From contig NC_057371.1 of assembly GCF_016906535.1 (NCBI RefSeq), positions 2,604,001-2,668,000 on the forward strand: a stretch of DNA of 64,000 nt, given 5' to 3'. The notes beneath the pieces are model-generated. The model was not told the DNA's origin, searched no databases, and saw nothing but the letters and a program-made list of their open reading frames with translations. Within the stretch, counting starts at the first letter, position 1. Every line of letters begins with the position of its first letter. Of the stretch, positions 1 through 10,142 are shown in pieces. Both the position numbers and the translations under genes were made by a program. The DNA comes from Rhizoctonia solani (Eukaryota > Basidiomycota > Agaricomycetes > Cantharellales > Ceratobasidiaceae).

Positions 1-114
1 TTTGAGAAAATCGGAATAAAATCTGTGGTATTGATTGTGTCTACAACAGGAACTAATAATGGGAGTCAAAAGGTTGGAGAAACATATTGACAACCATCTG
101 AAAATGGAACAGGA

Positions 115-549
115 ATGCTAGATCATGGTATTCCTCAGGAAGTAATTGACCAATTGGATAAAGTACTTCCCTTGTCTGCCCTCTGGGAGGCTGAGCATAA
201 CAGTGAATCCAATTCCAACAAATCAGGGTCTACTGAAATCCAATGTGAGGTGTGTGGAAGAACTAACCACTCTACTGAAGAACATAGGAAATCATGTGAT
301 CCTAGGGCAAAGGGCAATAAAGGGTCTGATAAATGGAAAGATAAGGGTCCTGGCAACCCAGGGTATAAAGGAAGGCATGCCATGCCTGGGAAGACATCAC
401 AAACCACCACTGGCACCACTACTTTCTTATCCACTCCCATTACTAAGACATCATGCCTGCCATCAGAACAGAGACCAGCATCTCCAAGGCAACTGGAGAT
501 GCCATCTCTTACCACCTTGACAGATCCAGTGTGTTGTACACCACTGTAA
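115..549 (+). pseudogene. Gag-like zinc-knuckle fragment of a retroelement
   Basis: An open stretch of 144 codons, not a complete gene I can name. Residues 45-62 hold Cys, Cys, His and His at the spacing of a retroviral-type zinc knuckle (CX2CX4HX4H in place of the usual final Cys), followed by a basic, Gly/Lys-rich tail. That composition is typical of the nucleic-acid-binding end of a copia-like Gag. No protease, integrase or reverse transcriptase follows; palindromic repeat DNA starts within 100 bp. The window edge removes whatever lay upstream. It could also be a chance ORF in repeat DNA. Confidence 0.3.
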
Positions 550-618
550 GGTGGGTACTTGCTAGTGGGTCAGGTGCTTGCAGCTGTAATACTAGTTGGC
601 TATGTGATAACCTGTGCT

Positions 619-838
619 TACTCAGCAAAAACTGTTTTTGTTGTAACACCAGGGGTTTGGTAATGGTGTATTAACACACCAATAACATGTCATTACACAA
701 GTACACGTGATAACACTGATGTGATATACAGTTATAACATCATGTAGCACCAATTACACCATTACCAAACCCCTGATGTTACAACACCCCAATTACATGT
801 AATCACATGTTATTCCACCCCACATATTTTGCTGAGTA
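619..838. repeat. 220 bp palindromic (MITE-like) element
   Basis: The outer 12 bases at 619-630 are an exact reverse complement of 827-838. An inner arm at 639-670 pairs with 755-786 at 31 of 32 positions. The centre (671-754) is AT-rich and non-coding. The whole unit could fold into one long hairpin, as expected for a small non-autonomous terminal-inverted-repeat element. No clear target-site duplication is visible. Weaker inverted similarity continues outward: the same 9-mer (acttgctag) occurs near 557 on the plus strand and near 933 on the minus strand, so a larger, decayed element may surround it. Confidence 0.65.
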
Positions 839-1539
839 GCGCCAGCTAGCTACGGTCCAGCTACCATACGTCTGCCAACCACTAAGCTAGCCAAGCTTGA
901 TGGGCTAGCCGCGTCAGATATAGCGTCAGCTAGCAAGTCCAGTAAGCCTAAGGTATATATCTTTCTGCTACGTGAACGCCCACAAATAAACTAATATCTT
1001 TTCTATCAGAATCGGAAGCAAAAAGCCAAGAGGTAGTCAGCATTTATGCATCCATTATGATTGGTCGCGATTCCCTCTAATTTTTTCTTTCTTCATTTTT
1101 TTTCAATTACGCTAGCCCAAAATGTCATATAGTCCATATACAGCAAAATAATGCATATATTGTATTGATCGCGAGAAAACTACCTTTGGCACAGCATCTG
1201 ATCGGCATCTACCTAATGTCTCAAACGCTTGCTTAGAGCTTAATATACGCAGTGAGCAAGCGTATCGTGACGCGGGCCTCGGGCGCTGAAAATACGTTAC
1301 CGCAGCCCCACAACGCTGGGTACCAGCGTGGCGCTGAAAATCGAGGACGCCAAAAGGGACGAAGTCGGCTTGCATCAAGCGTTTTAAAACGCTGATTGGA
1401 AGCCGCAAATACACTGTCATGCAGCGTCCAAATGAGCTTGTACAAAGCGCGTCATCGCCTGACGATGGAGGCTGAAAGCCAGCGTTACTATTACCGACAG
1501 TGATGTACTCTTTGATAAACACCGTGAAGTATTAAATAT
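839..1539. other. Gene-free stretch with palindromes
   Basis: No gene is recognised. The part 1200-1480 is richer in G+C than its flanks and contains the perfect 16-base palindrome AGCGTTTTAAAACGCT at 1378-1393, a near-palindrome around the KpnI-type site near 1320, and an inverted pair (cgcttgct / agcaagcg) about 30 bases apart near 1228-1262. Two 'ggcgctgaaaa'-type motifs lie about 45 bases apart. Open frames on the minus strand here have no recognisable domain. Confidence 0.4.
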
Positions 1540-4500
1540 TTAATATCGGCCGAGCCTACCATATACTGGGAAGGACTGGGTGTAGCAGGGCTCAATAAAT
1601 ATCATAGGTAGAAAAATGCAATACTCGTGGCCATTGATCATTGCTAGGAAGCTATACTGACAACATACTACAAAGTTACTGAACAAATAGCTCTTTAGCC
1701 CCCAATAGCTGATCCACTTCTGAACATGCTCATCTCCAAGCTGCGGTGTGGTTTCTAAAACCCGACTAAACTCTTCGGCTACCTTGGTATTCAGCCGCAC
1801 AGTTCCACACGACTCTACATGCTCCACCTCCTCGTGAGACTGAAGCGCCTTATCGGCGAGCACCATACCGTCAATAGTGCTTTGGATTTTAGTGCTTGGG
1901 AATCGCTTGTATCGATCACTGTCGGATCCTTTGAACGATTCTGCAGCTTCGGCTACACGCTTATTCCATTCTTCGAAGCCCACGAGAGGCAGTTGAGAGT
2001 TCACGAGTGGCACGAGCGATGCCGAGAGTGCATTCATGATATCCACCCAAGGTACAGGTCGAGGGTGTGAGGTGTGCATCACTTGAGGTAGGACTTTGTT
2101 CCTGTTAACACATGTATCGATAATTGAACGGGCAGCCACATCAAGTGGAAGCCACGAGACAGTCTGCAAGTGCCATATAAGAGATCAAGGATGACGATTG
2201 ACATAGTTGGTCATCTTACCCCGACGGCCCTCGGCAGGCTACCTATTGAAACGGAAGAGGCGATGAGCGAAGGGACCCAATCTGTTGTTGACCATGCACC
2301 ACTCTTGACATCCCCGACAAGCTGTCCAAGTCGAATACTGCAGCTTTCGAGGCCAGAGTCTCTAGCTGATTCAAGGAGCTACAAAGTGGTGTTTGCCATT
2401 GCCACACGGAATACTAATGGCCAGCTTACCTTTTCAGCCACTAGCTTGCTTTGTCCATATCCAATACTAGTCGAAGCCATCTCCGGGGTAACTGAAATCT
2501 CGCTTAGCCACCTTCCGGGAACGGCAAAGCCGGCTACGGAAACAGATGAAGTAAATATAAATCGTGGGAGGCCTGTGGGGCCGTAGATTGAAAGGCAAGG
2601 TCGAGAAGGTTTCGGGCTCCGCAAATGCTTGGCTCGAAGGACTGGAGGCCGAGGTTGAAGTTAACCTGCCAGGCATTATGAATTATAATCGTAGCCTCTC
2701 TCCGGATCTGTATAAATGCATCAATTATTTAGAGCCTTTGGCGGTTGCTTATAGCCATTCACCTCATCGTATATTTCATTGGGTAGGGCAAGCTTGGGAT
2801 CCTCAAGATCGGTATCAACAAATACCAACTTCCCGCTCTTTAGCGAATTCCCACCCAAAAGCTTGTCTTCAAAGGAGCTGAGCTCCCTGTCTCTATTGTT
2901 CTTGCTTGATTTGCGATTCATCGCCCATACTTTCTCGACCTTTTCATTCTCCAGCAGCTGCGCAAGCAAATGAGATCCAAGGCCTCCAGTAGTACCAGTC
3001 ACAACCACACGCTCTTTCTTTACCGGTTGAATATCACGGGCCTCTTGGGCAGGCCAGTCAATTTTGTACTTTTCGATCATAGTATGAATGTTTCGAAGCG
3101 CTTCCGCAACAGGATCGATGACAGTAGTATTGTTGCAAGTGGAGAGCTGGACAAGTACCTGGACAAGTTGTGTGATAGTGGGGTTTCCGAAGATGGTTTG
3201 CTGGTTGACTTTTGTCGCCGCAGATCGAATATGGAAATCGGGTGATGCGTTCAGAGTATCTTTGAGCAGACGAAGAAGCATGGTGGCTGTGAGACTGGGT
3301 AATATATATGAAAGTTAAGTTGTAAAATATCTACGAAAAAGAAAACCGACCTATCCATTCCTTGCTGAAATAAATCTCCACGTACGTCGACTTGCCGACC
3401 CAAAAGATTTTGAATCTCCTGAGTAACCCAAACTTCAATATCTTTGGTACTATCCCAGGATCGAGGAGGCTTAATTCCATCGGCCGCACCAAAGTTTTTC
3501 TCTAGACCCAGGTACATTTCTTCGATGACGCTCGCATATAGCTTGAGAGCACCAGGACGAAAAATAGCATCCTTGGTCGTGCGTGGAAGAAGACGGCTAG
3601 GATCTACGAAAATTATTGTCCGTCTCTCAAGGCGAGAATGGGTAGCGGATGCTTGATTAGCACGTTCAATAAATGGCCTATACGAAAAGATATAGTACAT
3701 GGGATCGAATCTATGGAGTATGCTTACCAGACATCCTCCATTGCCTTTGATTGTCCCTCTTTAGTATGATACATATAATTTGCACTTTCTTCCAGTTCGA
3801 TCAAAACGCCAGTTTGGTTCCGTTCTCGCCCAAACATGATTGCGCAGCGCACGATGGGACATCTACCGATTTCTTTCTCTGTGTTCTCAATAAGTAAGCT
3901 GTTTTTAGAAGTTGCTAAGCCCTCAGCTTGCCTATAGGGCCCGGATTTGTTTTCTCGCCATTGAGAAGGATAATTTGGTCGTCAAGACGTCCGACACTAA
4001 TAAAGGTATTGATATTATTCGGATTGCTGTCGGTCAAATCATTGGGCCACTGACACTTTCCATAGATCCGGCTTATGAGGATGGCGAATAACGAGGTCCT
4101 TGGTTTTATACGCTGGCCTCCCGTCAATCTCGAAGTTGAGCTCGAAAGGTTTATAGTCATCTGATACCTATGATTCAAATTGGTTTAGTGATCAACCAGG
4201 GAAGGCGATTTACATATTTCTAAGCGTACCACGAATGCAAGTTCAAACAAATTGTCACCATTATTTTGTGGAATAAACCGCACATCTACTTGTGGTGAGA
4301 ACTGCACGTAATTCCAATCATTGAAGTCATCTATTTCCGATGCTTCTGTTACGAGGCCGAGCTCGGTTGCACCATAGCAAGAGCGGAAGCGGACACCTAT
4401 CTCAGGGTTGATTAATCAACAAATAATAGAGCATACGTATGCATGGCTCACCTTGATCGGCTACTTTGTTCCCTATCGCGTCAGCCAAAGGTCCTCCGCC

Positions 4501-5733
4501 AAATAGCTGTGTATCCTGAGTCTCCACTATCTGTAAATTAAGTTCAAAAATGCTCACAACACACTTCATTTGGCGCAGATATGCCAGAGCGGCTTCTTCT
4601 TGAGACCACATCTAGCATTGAGTCGAGTATTACTATATGGTTGGGATTTGCAGGATGTAACATTGCTCACCTCTAAGAATGCCGGTATGCATACTATATG
4701 TGAGCAATTTGTGGCAGTCGCCACTTTGATTGTTAAGTTTGATGTTGGTACCACAGGAACGTGACTTGGAGCGAACAAGACTTGAGTACACCCTGCGTAA
4801 ATTGGACCGAAAATTTGGAAAAACATGCCCTACGAACCTATGTGAGAACATGACTCGAAACATCAGGTAGATCGTTCTACTCACCATTGCGTGGAATGTA
4901 GGAAGGGCCATAGTTCCGCTTCGGACTCCTTCCCGCGCATACACTCGCCCAATTGCTGGGTAAAATTAAGCCTGTGGGTGTAGATATATATAAAAATGTC
5001 ACGAATAAACTTACACTGCGTGATCAAGTTTTTGAATAAGCCTTCGAGGTGAAATTTGACGGGCCTTGGCATGCCTGTTGAACCAGAACTATGCAAAATG
5101 CTAATGATGGTATCACCCGAGATAGTTTTCAGAGGAGGAAAGGGTTTGTGTTTAGGTTCTCGCCCAGCCCTTCCGAGATCGGGTAAGACTTGATCTAACG
5201 ACGGAAGGTCTATAAATTGAACTGGGGAGTCGACTTCTGCCAAGTTATTGGGAAGCTGAGATATAATGTGATTGATGGCCTGAGAACCCCCGGCAACTAC
5301 TAGCGACGTTTGAGTGGATTTCAGAAGATGGGCAATGCCAGAGACGTGTGTTCGTGGAGACATAGGAAATGGCTGTTATAGGGCTATGATTAGCTAAATC
5401 GACAGTCGAATGTTCTAAGCTGGAGCCTACGACTAAGCCTGCTCTCATAGCCCCAAAAATCATTACAATATATTGAATTGTATGGGCAGAAAGCAGGAAT
5501 CCAATGTTAGTTCCTTGAGGAATAGTGCCGTTAGGGTTCAAGATATGGGCAGCACGATGAACTGCGCAGGCAAATTGTTCGTACGTGACGTTGGTCTGAG
5601 AGGAGTTATTGATGTCATATAGGATAGCAAACACATGACTAGGGTTATGCTCAAGATGAAAATCACTGATAGAGGAAGGGGGAATAGAGCCGTCGGTTGG
5701 TGGGAAAACGAACTTGGTTAATGTAGTCATCAC
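1540..5733 (-). CDS. NRPS-like adenylation-thiolation-reductase protein
   Basis: Multidomain enzyme of the A-T-R type: it activates a carboxylic acid with ATP, loads it on a phosphopantetheine arm and releases it by NAD(P)H reduction, as in aminoadipate and aryl-acid reductases. The adenylation domain shows the P-loop-like SSGSTGMP (near 5085), FGGGPL, YGATE (near 4370) and GRLDDQIILLNGEKT (near 3985). The carrier motif GMDSL has its Ser codon split by an intron (AG/T, about 3350 and 3295). The reductase begins with GTTGGLGSHLL (near 2990) and has a YxxxK-type GYGQSK near 2450. Introns of 48-60 nt join these exons; a 51 nt intron near 4500 is a multiple of three, so retention would stay in frame. 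Two places need a one-base correction: about 3935 and the run at 2577-2584. Substrate unknown. Gene model good, integrity uncertain; the C-terminal end beyond about 1670 may be read-through. Confidence 0.85.
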
Positions 5734-6423
5734 TGAGTCTACGTGGTTTGGGAGGTGTGTAAACGCTAAAATGTAGTGCGCTGAGAAGCGATTCTACGAC
5801 GCAATCGTGTTACTTATACTTTGTGAGACTTGAGATATGTCGGAACATCATCCGGCTACTATTTCATGCTTTCAGTCACGGCAGACTAAGATAACTATCG
5901 TTGCACCAGAAGGAATGTTTTATCGCCTTGAAATGTTCTGTCACAGAGTTGTGTTATCTTAGCGATTGCTCGTGAGTATGCCTAATTGAGAAAGAGCCGT
6001 ATCTTTGTCATGCTGGAATGTGCCAAAACTTCAGCACTTTTGTGATTAATGATCCCAAGTGAGTAGAATTATCTCATAGAGATTAGGCTATGGGATGGGA
6101 TACGGTAACACACATCGGGCCGGGACGCAATATTCGAAATAATGTAGAGCTTGCGCAGCCGTTCTAAACACTAAATTCTATCACATTATGGCGGCAACGC
6201 TCAATCCAAATTCCGAGTTTTCTTTCAGCGAGGAGTTGTGAGAACTGTGAAGAGCAATTGGAGTTGCGCGGCTAAAGTTGAAGATAAAAACCTATGGATC
6301 CGGTGTGGCCAAGTTTTAGTTTTAGAACGGCTACGCAAACTATCTAATTATGAACACCAGACACTTTCCGTGCACGTGTAATCAATACGGATAAAGACTA
6401 GGTAAGTACCTTACATGACACTT
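5734..6423. other. Intergenic region upstream of the NRPS-like gene
   Basis: AT-rich sequence with no coding signal that I recognise. It should hold the promoter of the minus-strand NRPS-like gene, but I cannot point to a convincing TATA box or factor site. Confidence 0.4.
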
Positions 6424-7289
6424 GTACTACAGCAGAATGCATAATGATAGACAGTTCGGGTTTGCCATCACTTTTTCGTGATCATCAGAGCTGTCCGGCA
6501 CGTCGCACGATGTCCAACAATAGTGTTAGCATCCGTAATTACGCTCCACTCATCATAGTTCTAAAACAGAAGGGAAGAGCGCCGCTGCACATTACGATGC
6601 AAGCCACACGATCAATCATAGCCAAATTGAAGGTGTACCACTATATAGGCCATCTCATACTTAATGCGTGCGTGGAGCCAGCAGCATATTTGGCTAAATT
6701 AATTTACGAATAGATGAAGCATTTGATATCTTTTGGCATGGGCTCTAGCCTCTCCGAGCGTTAAGCTAAAATTTAGTGGAGTTTTTTTCTTATGAGGCTG
6801 CATATATAAATTTTAAAAAAGGGATACTGTTAGTCTACTAGATCTAAATAGGAGTGCTGGGAAAGGCTATAGTCTATATATTCATGATAATCTGGTGTTT
6901 ATTGATTGGGCAAACGATTGAATAACGATATGAAGTATATCACCCATCTACGGCACATATACCATTTTGTTAGCTATCAGCGTTAGTGCGGTATACACCC
7001 AGAGATGCTGGGTAATGAATGTGGCTGCTTCAATAATAACCTCGCAACATAACCGACCACACTAATAATGCGGTACATTGTCACTTTGGCTATGTTTGTC
7101 AGTGTGGTTTGCACTGTAATATGTAGCGACGCTCTGCCCTTCTGCTCTGGAACTATGGTGAGTGGAGCGTAATTACGGATGCTAACACTGTTGTTGAACA
7201 TCGTGCGACGTGCCGGACAGCTCTGATGATCACGAAAAAGTGATGGCAAGCCTGAACTGTCTATCATTATGCATTTCGCTGTAGTAGTG
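6424..7289. repeat. Foldback element with about 215 bp inverted arms
   Basis: The plus strand at 6424-6640 and the minus strand at 7289-7075 are the same sequence at roughly 90% identity, almost all differences being transitions. The centre (about 6640-7075) is AT-rich and non-coding. The two arms create mirror-image open frames that start with the same residues, MIDSSGLPSLF; these are copies of the repeat and not genes. The structure fits a non-autonomous foldback or long-TIR DNA transposon. I see no transposase and no clear target-site duplication. Confidence 0.75.
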
Positions 7290-7616
7290 CATTTGCGGGT
7301 TCCCAGAAATAAAATGTACTAGATTTCATTTATCAACCATACGGTTACTCTATCACAAAACAGCGAGAACAATCACATTATCGATATCAAGATATTCAAC
7401 CGAAGACATATTCGGATAAAGCGAGTGGAGAGAAAGACAGGGTAAAAACTAGCGGCAAGACTGTAGTGTACAGCACGAGTAGGGCGATACATATATAAAT
7501 TGCTGGATAGTGATATATGGGTTTGGGGGTTCAGTGGTTTAGGTCGGACCGGCGCGTATTTAAGCCGATGGAATACGTTTTGGAGTGTATTTTTGTGTTG
7601 ATTTGGGGACATGGAA
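7290..7616. other. 3' flank of CNOT9
   Basis: Contains the downstream untranslated region of the minus-strand CNOT9 gene and the edge of the foldback element. No other feature is visible. Confidence 0.4.
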
Positions 7617-9187
7617 TTATTCGGGTCGCTGGTCGGGTCTATCTGAGAGGCACGCAAGCAAGGAAGCAAGGCAGCGTTTGGTCACCGTATCGCCCTTTGC
7701 AGTTTGGTGAGTATGCAGATGAACACTGATGTTCGAGGAAACGTACCTTCAAGAGGTTGGCGAAGGTGTTGTCGCGGAGGGGCTCGGGAAGGCAAGCTCG
7801 CAGAGCCTCACGTGCGCTAACGAACACAAATCAGCCAAAAGCACATAGTCTACCTCAACTACATACCGCATATTATCGCTCAATCGAAGATAGCACCGAA
7901 CAACATGCTTCAACAGGCGCACAACTTGATTTTCAACAAGCTGATCATAGTATCAGCTCCAGTCCACCGAATCAGTGCAGACTGCGTACCTGGGCAACCA
8001 TGTTACTCAGCACGGTCCCAACAGCGTAGAATCGCTCGTAGGTATGACAAATATAGTTCAATCCGGTATCGTCAAGCAAAATCTTCTGAACGATAAAAAT
8101 TGCGACCGTTTTAGAAAGCTCGGACCCTATTCCAATATTAGATTTGTTTCGAACACACAAAGCGCAGAACCAACCAGTTTCCATGATCCTCAGACAGAGC
8201 GGGATAATTTCCGTCGAAAGCAAGAAATGAATAACCTGGGCATTGTCGTTTTGTTTCACTAGGGCACCGACCACGCCGAGAGAAGTCAGGCGCAAGTACT
8301 CGAAAGGGCGAGTTTTGGATGTCGTATTAAGGAATGGGTACAAGAAAAGTGGAATATGTGCTGCGGGTCGAAATGAGTAAAATTAAAACGATATTGAAAT
8401 TAGGGTTGGCACCATTTAGGAAAAGTTGGCGAGTTTCTTGATGACTGGCAACGCATTGCATCAGAGCAAGGGCGTTACAGACTCGGTTAGACGCGTGGGC
8501 TGTGAGAGCGGGAGGAGATAGTAAAGGGTAAACGGATACGATTTCCTGCAAAAGAGCAGCCATGACGCCTAGTAGACGATCAGCACCATGTATCCACTCG
8601 GGCGATGTTAGACACCTACCGAAGGAATGCCAAAGTACCAGTGCCAGATCATCGAATTGCTCTCGTTTTTTGCTCAGCTCGAGTAAAGCACCTTCTCTCC
8701 TCGCTGGATCCATAAGATCCATGACGAGTTGATATATCTTCGCCTCTTCGTGACCCATTTGCTGTTGACTCATCCCCATTTGCCCCTGGACCTGCATTCC
8801 ACCGGGGCCAATGTTTCCCACTCCAACCCCGACGCCGACACCGACACTGACACCGACACCCATACCCATGTTCCCCGCATTGACGGTTCCCATGGTCTGT
8901 TGCATCTGCAATGCCAGCTGTTGTGCGCCCATGTTCATCAAGGCCTGTTGCTGTTGTTGCTGCGAGAAGTTGTTTCCTATATTCACATTCCCCAGGCCTC
9001 CAACTCCTCCAGTTCCTAGCAGGTGATGAGGAGCACCTTGTCCATAAGGAGGAGCAGGCGTGGTTCCGCCGAGATTAGGAGGAGGAGTCGAATACCGCAA
9101 AGAATCCAGGTTCATATTCGGGTTCACTCCAACATTCACGTTGCCCGCGTTCAGTCGTGGCCCATACTCCCGCCCGGTGTTGTACAT
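7617..9187 (-). CDS. CNOT9: CCR4-NOT complex subunit 9 (Rcd1/CAF40)
   Basis: CNOT9 is an armadillo-repeat scaffold of the CCR4-NOT deadenylase, acting in cytoplasmic mRNA decay and translational repression. Seven exons fit GT-AG introns exactly: 9187-8620, 8568-8413, 8360-8175, 8126-7990, 7940-7867, 7816-7747, 7694-7617. Their sum is 1269 nt, 422 residues plus stop, with no frame break. The first part (about 140 residues) is Gly/Asn/Gln/Val-rich low complexity, normal for fungal versions. The conserved core follows with [66 protein letters not shown] and [14 protein letters not shown]. It is the best-preserved housekeeping gene here. Its 5' half and promoter are duplicated as a pseudogene at 36.06-36.6 kb. 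Confidence 0.96.
8817..8876. repeat. Short tandem repeat inside CNOT9
   Basis: A run of imperfect 6-base units (ccgaca / ccaacc type on the plus strand) encodes alternating Gly and Val in the low-complexity N-terminus of CNOT9. The equivalent part is missing from the CNOT9 pseudogene near 36.4 kb, which fits slippage or deletion in this tract. Confidence 0.6.
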
Positions 9188-10142
9188 TTCGATGAGCGGA
9201 TGTTAGAGCACAAAAATTAACAACCGGATGTTCGCAAATTCGAGAGGTGAGGTGGCCAAGAGAGTGGGGCGGGAAGTTAGAGCTGGCCAGGTAGCCGATG
9301 AGTCAGCTATAGGGTCTTGGCGCTTGAGCTCATTGAGAATTCTGCGTCACGATCACCCACGCTTAAGTATTCAGCTAGTGTTCGGTAAAGAATGTTCTGT
9401 TTCGAACATAATTTAAACCTCGAACTAACTAGAGGGATTATAACCAAGTTATTAACTCAAGGGGGTCAACGACTGGTTTGAAACCATTACCCAGATACAC
9501 TATGGAACTTATACCAAATGCATCATGCGCATGTACGGTACCATATCATCAAGTTTAATGGACTGGATCGTAGGCAGTAGAAGGCAAGCAGGTTAATACA
9601 TGTAATAAAAGCTTAATAGCATGCTCATGGGGACGAAGCTTATGAGGTTTGTGGTTTAATTCAATATTCCTCCGCATACCAATGTGGGTCCCGCGTCAGA
9701 ATGGAGTCCAAGATTTGGCACCCGTTCTTTGTTTCTGGAATATGTTCAATGTGCTCAAACTGTCTATTAAAGCACCCATTGATCTCAGGGGTGTAGAAGA
9801 TTTAGTACCGTTGAATCAACATGACGGCACGACGGCCTTGAGTGATTCTGACCCTTATGTCCACAGTTTTACAACGGGGACGCGGAAACAGTAGTCTCAA
9901 TTTGACGAGACCGTCGAACCAGCGGAAGACGGGGAAAGACATAGATTTGAGCGAAAAAATCAAGGAAAAAGGTTACATTGGATTTGTCCAAGTTCTAGTA
10001 ATATTATGTCCTAAAACTGGGTAAATAAATGTGTCCCGTGAGCCATTACAAATGTCATCGTACAAGCGCCGACTGTTAGCCCTTAGCCTGAACAACCTCA
10101 AGCGCTTATGTCCTTGTTCAGCTCAACCACTACCGCTGAGGT
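9188..10142. other. Divergent intergenic region between CNOT9 and NACHT copy A
   Basis: Holds the promoters of the minus-strand CNOT9 and plus-strand NACHT genes. The part 9190-9400 reappears in diverged form at 36410-36600, and 10040-10142 resembles 39010-39098. No independent gene is seen. Confidence 0.5.

Noticed and set aside
1112..1522. 136-codon minus-strand frame
   Set aside because: Lies in the palindrome-rich G+C island, has no recognisable domain, and its openness follows from base composition.
6444..6713. Open frame beginning MIDSSGLPSLF, repeated on the other strand at 6983-7267
   Set aside because: The two frames are the inverted arms of the foldback repeat; they diverge after about 60 codons with no selection for protein sequence.
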